Source: Firmicutes bacterium UBA4981
GTDB lineage: Bacteria > Bacillota > SHA-98 > UBA4971
Length of the DNA stretch: 10,155 bases
Assembly: GCA_002398515.1 (NCBI GenBank)
Contig: DGZL01000045.1
Span: forward strand, 17,268-27,422
Direction: 5' to 3'
Shown one piece after another: positions 6,442 to 10,155 of this stretch. A model generated the notes under the pieces. That model worked only from the letters and a program-made list of their open reading frames with translations. It did no database searches and was not told the DNA's origin. Position 1 is the stretch's first letter. Each line of letters starts with the position of its first letter. The translations under genes were made by a program, and so were the position numbers.

Positions 6442-7515
6442 TTAGACGATGATTCCGCCTCCTACGACAACGTCGTTGTCGTAAAATACAACGGATTGTC
6501 CCGGTGTTACCGCTCTCTGGGGCGTGTCGAAGACGACTTCAGCCATATCTTGACTCTTGGGTAAGACTAAACCAGGAACTTCTTTTGCGTTGTAGCGAAT
6601 TTTGATGCCTAAACGCATTCTATGAGGAGGAGCGGAAAGAGCGATCCAATTCACATCGCGAGCTTCAAGTCCCTCGGACAACAGGTCCTCCTCTTCCCCT
6701 ACAATGATTGCATTCCGGGATACATCAATCTTAGTTACGTACAGCCTCTTACTCCCTGGAATCCCAATGCCTTTCCTTTGGCCGACTGTGTAGAAAGGCA
6801 ATCCTTTGTGTTTACCGACGAGACGACCGGCAGTGTCGAGAATCGGCCCAGGCTCAATCCTCTGATTCTCATATCCACTGAGAAAATCTCGGTAATCAGT
6901 TCCTGCCAGAAAACATATTTCTTGGCTTTCACTCTTATCGGCCACGGGAATATAAGCCTTGGATGCGGCCGCTCGAACCTGCTCTTTGGTAAGATCGCCT
7001 AATGGAAAGAGTATGGAAGAAAGGTCATGTTGGGTTAAGCGATGGAGCACATATGATTGATCTTTAGTCGCGTCTCTTCCTTTTCTCAGCAAGAACCTGC
7101 CTTTGCGAGAGTCAAAAGATATCCTGGCATAATGGCCTGTAGCGACATACTCAGCCCCAAGCTCAGCCTTGAGAGCAAGGAGATAACGGAACTTGATTTC
7201 AGCATTACAAAGAATACATGGATTCGGTGTTCGTCCCTGAAAATATTCGCACGCGAAATACTTTACGATTTCACTCCGGAAAGGCTCTGTAACATCAAAC
7301 ACATGATGTGGGATATCTAACGAATCCGCCACGGCTTTCGCGTCTCTTGAGGGGAAACCTTCCCATATTTTCAGGGTAACCCCGATTACATGAAACCCTT
7401 TCGATTTCAGGATTAGAGCAGCGACAGAACTGTCCACTCCCCCGCTTATAGCCACAAGTATCCGCGTTCCCGAGCTTATGCGTTCTATGTCCGGCACATC
7501 AGTAGAATGGCACAT
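6442..7515 (-). CDS. mnmA: tRNA 2-thiouridine(34) synthase MnmA
   Basis: MnmA adenylates U34 of tRNA-Lys, tRNA-Glu and tRNA-Gln and adds sulfur to give 2-thiouridine. The 357-residue protein has the PP-loop SGGVDSS (24-30), NPCILCN (98-104), ATGHYAR (125-131), the KSESQEICFLAG segment (194-205) and GQRKGIGI (245-252), followed by the C-terminal beta-barrel. The two conserved cysteines are C103 and C201. C100 takes the place of the Asp found in the Escherichia coli enzyme (NPDxxCN), giving a CxxC plus C set. The ATG at 7515 lies 3 nt after the nifU stop; the ribosome site is weak, suggesting translational coupling. About 17 residues precede the usual family start. Sulfur most likely comes from the NifS encoded just upstream. 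Confidence 0.97.
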   Translation of the reverse strand: MCHSTDVPDIERISSGTRILVAISGGVDSSVAALILKSKGFHVIGVTLKIWEGFPSRDAKAVADSLDIPHHVFDVTEPFRSEIVKYFACEYFQGRTPNPCILCNAEIKFRYLLALKAELGAEYVATGHYARISFDSRKGRFLLRKGRDATKDQSYVLHRLTQHDLSSILFPLGDLTKEQVRAAASKAYIPVADKSESQEICFLAGTDYRDFLSGYENQRIEPGPILDTAGRLVGKHKGLPFYTVGQRKGIGIPGSKRLYVTKIDVSRNAIIVGEEEDLLSEGLEARDVNWIALSAPPHRMRLGIKIRYNAKEVPGLVLPKSQDMAEVVFDTPQRAVTPGQSVVFYDNDVVVGGGIIV

Positions 7516-7518
7516 GGC

Positions 7519-7938
7519 TTATGAGTCTTCGCAGCCCTGCCCGCTGTCAAATCGGCTTTCAGGCAAGTCCTTTCCCTGCTTCTCAATGTAATCCTCAATA
7601 GCTTTCTTGAGAGCGTCCGCACCAAGATTTGAGCAATGCATTTTCTTGGGCGGAAGGCCTCCCAAAGCATCTGCCACCGCTTTGTTGGAGATTTCAAGTG
7701 CTTCCTCCAATGTTTTCCCTAATACCAGTTCTGTAACCATGCTGCTGACTGCTATTGCCGCACCGCAGCCAAAGGTCTTGAACTTGGCATCCTTGATCCT
7801 GTCTCCCTCGACCTTTATCGTTATCTTCATGACATCTCCGCAAATGGGATTGCCTACGAGCCCTACGCCGTCTGCATCCTGTATTTCCCCGACGTTTCTC
7901 GGATTAGTGAAATGATCCATTACTTTATCTGTATACAT
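7519..7938 (-). CDS. nifU: Fe-S cluster assembly scaffold, NifU/IscU type
   Basis: A 139-residue IscU-fold scaffold on which [2Fe-2S] and [4Fe-4S] clusters are built from NifS-derived sulfur. The three ligand cysteines are C33 (GNPICGD), C58 (FGCGAAIAVSSM) and C102 (KKMHCSNLGADAL), with the usual Asp at 35. Only the N-terminal NifU domain is present; there is no ferredoxin-like middle part or C-terminal Nfu domain. The LPPKKMHC form and the absence of the SufU insertion separate it from the SufU scaffold of bacilli. After the fold comes a short tail with one more Cys (C136). AGGGGAGGGG lies 9 nt before the ATG, a very strong ribosome site. It starts 43 nt after nifS. Confidence 0.96.
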   Translation of the reverse strand: MYTDKVMDHFTNPRNVGEIQDADGVGLVGNPICGDVMKITIKVEGDRIKDAKFKTFGCGAAIAVSSMVTELVLGKTLEEALEISNKAVADALGGLPPKKMHCSNLGADALKKAIEDYIEKQGKDLPESRFDSGQGCEDS

Positions 7939-7981
7939 AGTTTATTTCCCCTCCCCTGTAACTGCCAACAAGCAGATGCCG

Positions 7982-9208
7982 CTACGATTGATGGCTCTTG
8001 ACAAGGTGATGCTCTTCTTGTGTACACGAGCAAGCGCTGCTAGACGAGACTTCCTCACCAAACGGGGACATGGCCCTAAGTCTACTGACTATTCCAGGCA
8101 GCATTTCCAAGACGTAGCCAATATCCTGAGGGGTAGTCTCATGTCCAAGTGACAATCTGAGTGAGCCGTGGGCGATTTCATGAGGAAGCCCCATAGCTAA
8201 GAGCACATGGGACGGTTCCAGGGATCCCGATGTGCACGCAGACCCGCTGGATCCGCATATGCCCACCTTATCAAGGCTAAGAAGGAGTGATTCCCCTTCT
8301 ATGAACTCAAAGCAAAAACTTGCGTTGCCCGGCAGTCTCTTGGTAGGATGCCCATTCAATCTCACATGGGGAATGCGCTCTGTGACTCCCTTTATCAGGT
8401 AGTCCCGTAGTTTCGTAAGACGTGCCGTCTCTTGTTCCAGTTCTCCCGCAGCCAGTTCAAGAGCAAGTGCAAGTCCCACTATTCCTGCAACGTTTTCTGT
8501 CCCGGCTCGCCTGTTACCTTCCTGGCCTCCTCCGTCAATATACCTTTCCACCTTCACGCCTTTCTTGACCCAGAGAGCTCCTACGCCCTTAGGGCCTTTG
8601 AACTTGTGCCCTGAAAGGGAAAGCAAGTCTACGCCCAGCTGCCTCACATCTATAGGAATGTGTCCTGTGGTTTGCACTGCGTCCGTATGGAACAGCACAC
8701 CGTGATTCTTGGCAATATGAGCGATAGCTTCAATAGGTTGAATTGTGCCTACCTCATTATTGGCATGCATTATTGAGATAAGCACTGTATCGTCGGTGAT
8801 GGCAGCCTCTACATCTTTTGGGTCAACCATCCCATAAGAATCCACAGGCAGGAATGTCGCTTGAAACCCGCGCCTTTCAAGGCGTTTGACACTGTCAAGC
8901 ACGGCATGGTGTTCTATTGCAGAGGTAATAATGTGCTTACCGCGGCGAGAATGGGCGTAAGCAACACCCTTGATTGCCATGTTATCTGCTTCAGTCCCTG
9001 ATCCGGCAAATATAATCTCCTCCGGATGGGCGTTGATCGCCTTTGCCACTTTGCCTCTGGCTTCGTCCAGGGCAGCTTTGGCGTCTCTGGCTATACTGTA
9101 GATGCTCGACGGGTTGCCGTACCTTTCCCCTAGGAAAGGCAACATTGCCTCTGCTACTGCCTGTCGTGGTTTTGTCGTTGCTGCATTATCCAGGTACACA
9201 AGCTTCAT
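7982..9208 (-). CDS. nifS: Cysteine desulfurase NifS/IscS type
   Basis: A PLP enzyme that converts L-cysteine to alanine and a protein persulfide, feeding NifU and probably MnmA. The 408-residue protein opens with VYLDNAATTKP, has the cofactor-stacking His in AIEHHAVL (99-103), MHANNEVGTIQP, HTDAVQTTG, the PLP lysine K202 in SLSGHKFKGPKG and the persulfide cysteine C325 in SSGSACTSGSLEPSHVL. The extended loop round C325 marks a class I desulfurase (NifS/IscS), not SufS. The last 25 residues are a Ser-, His- and Cys-bearing tail (SSSSACSCTQEEHH) with C393 and C395. The ATG follows AGGAGATGA at 6 nt spacing and lies 48 nt after iscR. Confidence 0.97.
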   Translation of the reverse strand: MKLVYLDNAATTKPRQAVAEAMLPFLGERYGNPSSIYSIARDAKAALDEARGKVAKAINAHPEEIIFAGSGTEADNMAIKGVAYAHSRRGKHIITSAIEHHAVLDSVKRLERRGFQATFLPVDSYGMVDPKDVEAAITDDTVLISIMHANNEVGTIQPIEAIAHIAKNHGVLFHTDAVQTTGHIPIDVRQLGVDLLSLSGHKFKGPKGVGALWVKKGVKVERYIDGGGQEGNRRAGTENVAGIVGLALALELAAGELEQETARLTKLRDYLIKGVTERIPHVRLNGHPTKRLPGNASFCFEFIEGESLLLSLDKVGICGSSGSACTSGSLEPSHVLLAMGLPHEIAHGSLRLSLGHETTPQDIGYVLEMLPGIVSRLRAMSPFGEEVSSSSACSCTQEEHHLVKSHQS

Positions 9209-9256
9209 TTTAAATCATCTCCTGACAGTAGTGTGGCTATAGAGACGATTGTTGAC

Positions 9257-9739
9257 TCACTGACAAGTCCCCTTTGCCTGCTGGGAATCAGAGGCACAAG
9301 CCCCACATGACGTCTTCGTTGAGTCAACGGTTCCATCACATAAGTCTCTAAGGTTAATGGAATCAAGGACTCTGTTAGTGCAATCTCGTAATCTCTTCCA
9401 CACAAAGCGCACAACGCAATCTTCAAGCTGCTCGCAATCTTCATGGTCAAAGTCTCCGGAAAGGCATTGCACCGGATCAAAGGATCCCTCCATTACTCTG
9501 ACAATGTCTCCCACTGTGATTTCCTCAGGAGGCTTCGCGAGTTCATAGCCGCCCTGAGCGCCTCTGGAACTGGAGGCTAACCCTGCTCTACGCAGTTTCG
9601 CCATTAGCTGCTCAAGGTAAGGTAGAGAGACCATCTGTCTGTCAGCTATGGAATTAAGAGGGACGGGGCCTTCACCGTAACGGAGAGCTAAGTCGTACAT
9701 AGCTCGGAGTCCATATCTGCCGCGAGTAGATAGTTTCAT
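9257..9739 (-). CDS. iscR: Rrf2 family transcriptional regulator, IscR-like Fe-S sensor
   Basis: A 160-residue Rrf2 regulator, probably holding an Fe-S cluster and controlling the operon it heads. The winged helix covers about 1-75 (MKLSTRGRYGLRAMYDLALR; SLPYLEQLMAKLRRAGLASS; RGAQGGYELAKP). Three cysteines, C92, C102 and C108 (spacing C-x9-C-x5-C), sit where IscR carries its cluster ligands, which argues against the cluster-free CymR subgroup. A cysteine-rich tail follows (C120, C134, C145, C148, C159). I chose the ATG at 9739 because MKLSTRGRYGLRA is the family's normal start and GAAGGTGA ends 5 nt before it. The ATG at 9742 is nearly on top of that site. An open frame reaching 9817 would run across the promoter region and is not used. 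Confidence 0.93.
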   Translation of the reverse strand: MKLSTRGRYGLRAMYDLALRYGEGPVPLNSIADRQMVSLPYLEQLMAKLRRAGLASSSRGAQGGYELAKPPEEITVGDIVRVMEGSFDPVQCLSGDFDHEDCEQLEDCVVRFVWKRLRDCTNRVLDSINLRDLCDGTVDSTKTSCGACASDSQQAKGTCQ

Positions 9740-9769
9740 CATGTTCACCTTCTTCCTTGCAGCACGAGG

Positions 9770-9798
9770 GGAATCCCAAGTAAAGCAATCGGGATTCC
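9770..9798 (-). promoter_or_regulatory. Inverted repeat at the 5' end of the iscR transcript
   Basis: A perfect 8-bp inverted repeat, GGAATCCC and GGGATTCC, separated by 13 nt. It begins a few bases after the predicted transcription start (near 9801) and ends 30 nt before the ATG. It may be an operator, for IscR itself or another regulator, or an RNA hairpin that protects the 5' end. It is not followed by a T-run, so it is not a standard terminator. Confidence 0.55.
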
Positions 9799-9807
9799 TG
9801 CATGAAA

Positions 9808-9836
9808 AATATATCATCAGCTCATATCGATGTCAA
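9808..9836 (-). promoter_or_regulatory. Sigma-A type promoter of iscR-nifS-nifU-mnmA
   Basis: The minus strand reads TTGACA (9836-9831), 17 nt, then TATATT (9813-9808): a perfect -35, optimal spacing and a five-of-six -10. A run of six A lies just upstream (9846-9841) and may act as an UP element. No comparable promoter was seen between iscR and mnmA, so the four genes are probably one transcript. Confidence 0.82.
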
Positions 9837-9860
9837 TCACTTTTTTCCAAGGTCTCAGAA

Positions 9861-9923
9861 CTGTGCCGCCTGCTTGGCTTGGGTCTATGCTGTCTGCTTG
9901 CTTAGGTCTATGCTGTCTGCCTG
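9861..9923. repeat. 23-bp tandem repeat, two good copies and one degenerate
   Basis: Two adjacent 23-bp units (9878-9900 and 9901-9923) share 21 of 23 bases; the common core on the plus strand is GGTCTATGCTGTCTGC. A third, shorter and degenerate copy lies at 9861-9876 (13 of 16 bases match). The array lies 25 bp upstream of the iscR -35 box. The period is not a multiple of three, so it does not encode a repeated peptide. Its role is unknown. Confidence 0.75.
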
Positions 9924-10030
9924 ATTTAAGGCTGTATTGCCGTAAGCGCTGAATAGTCACCACCCGTAAAACGACCACAATTATCTTCTCATTGTGTGCT
10001 TTACTACCGCACTTTGCCAAGCTGCATCTT
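9924..10030. other. Intergenic sequence with no recognised element
   Basis: This lies between the tandem repeat and the putative insertion-sequence end. I found no convincing gene, RNA gene, terminator or promoter here. A TTG-initiated frame crosses it (10053 down to 9817), but it has no ribosome site and runs through the repeats and into the promoter. Confidence 0.5.
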
Positions 10031-10155
10031 GGTTGGCCGAAAATCAACCACAAATCCTTTTTTGCTGTATGGATTTTCCGCCACCTCTTTCAGCCCAATT
10101 ACCTGGATGGTTGAGAATCGACCACCTCAAGGCTTGTTAATGGCTGAGTTTCAAC
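10031..10155. mobile_element. Possible end of an IS21-like insertion sequence (multiple terminal repeats)
   Basis: Three imperfect repeats occur on the plus strand: TGGCCGAAAATCAACCAC (within 10031-10051), TGGTTGAGAATCGACCAC (within 10105-10125) and TGGCTGAGTTTCAAC (10141-10155, cut by the window edge). The first two match at 16 of 21 positions. Several spaced copies of a TGG-TTGA-AATC-ACCAC type repeat are what I recall from ends of IS21-family elements. No transposase gene is in the window, so this is either the tip of an element to the right or a remnant. The family assignment is tentative. Confidence 0.4.

Noticed and set aside
9205..9480. Open frame of 91 codons overlapping the end of iscR
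   Set aside because: It is a different frame of the iscR coding strand; the iscR frame carries the conserved Rrf2 motifs to its end and this one has none.
9740..9817. Longer iscR start adding about 26 residues
   Set aside because: The extension would cover the inverted repeat, the transcription start and part of the -10 box, and family members begin at MKLSTRGRYG.
9817..10053. Open frame of 78 codons on the minus strand upstream of iscR
   Set aside because: It starts with TTG without a ribosome site, runs through the 23-bp repeats in different frames and ends beyond the iscR -35 box; no protein family is recognisable.
1..10155. CRISPR array, tRNA or rRNA gene, phage or toxin-antitoxin genes
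   Set aside because: I looked for regularly spaced repeats with unique spacers, tRNA cloverleaf blocks and typical defence or toxin proteins and saw none.

Overview
All ten genes in this window read leftward on the minus strand. Their set and order are typical of low-GC Gram-positive bacteria (Bacillota): an Rrf2-type Fe-S regulator, cysteine desulfurase, NifU/IscU scaffold and mnmA, then a YtxH-like gene, an AI-2E family membrane protein, alaS, ireB, ruvX and a DUF1292 gene. NifU rather than SufU, an IscR-like Rrf2 protein with three cluster-type cysteines, and an aldo/keto reductase carrying its own 2[4Fe-4S] ferredoxin domain all point to an anaerobic, clostridia-like lineage. I cannot name the species.

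Right end (9740-10155): a gene-free stretch holding, from right to left, imperfect repeats that look like one end of an IS21-type insertion sequence (10031-10155), a 23-bp tandem repeat (9861-9923), a strong sigma-A type promoter (9808-9836) and an 8-bp inverted repeat at the start of the predicted transcript (9770-9798). This promoter probably drives the Fe-S/thiolation operon.

Fe-S and tRNA thiolation block (6442-9739): iscR, nifS, nifU and mnmA in tight order. NifS takes sulfur from cysteine, NifU assembles clusters, and MnmA uses persulfide sulfur to make 2-thiouridine at position 34 of tRNA. IscR probably senses cluster status and adjusts the operon. MnmA here has a CxxC plus a third cysteine, which may itself bind an Fe-S cluster.

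Membrane block (5067-6379): a small one-span YtxH-like protein and an AI-2E family permease. The permease has a good ribosome binding site upstream, but its reading frame has no canonical start codon at the expected place.

alaS block (1-5027): a textbook promoter (TTGACA, 17 nt, TATGAT) followed by a leader of about 180 nt with no T-box motif, then alaS, ireB, an aldo/keto reductase-ferredoxin fusion, ruvX and a partial DUF1292 gene. The reductase sits between ireB and ruvX, which are usually adjacent, and is joined to ireB by an ATGA overlap. I see no wholly new system. The most useful leads are the reductase insertion with its altered catalytic residue, the alaS leader, the permease start anomaly and the elements upstream of iscR.
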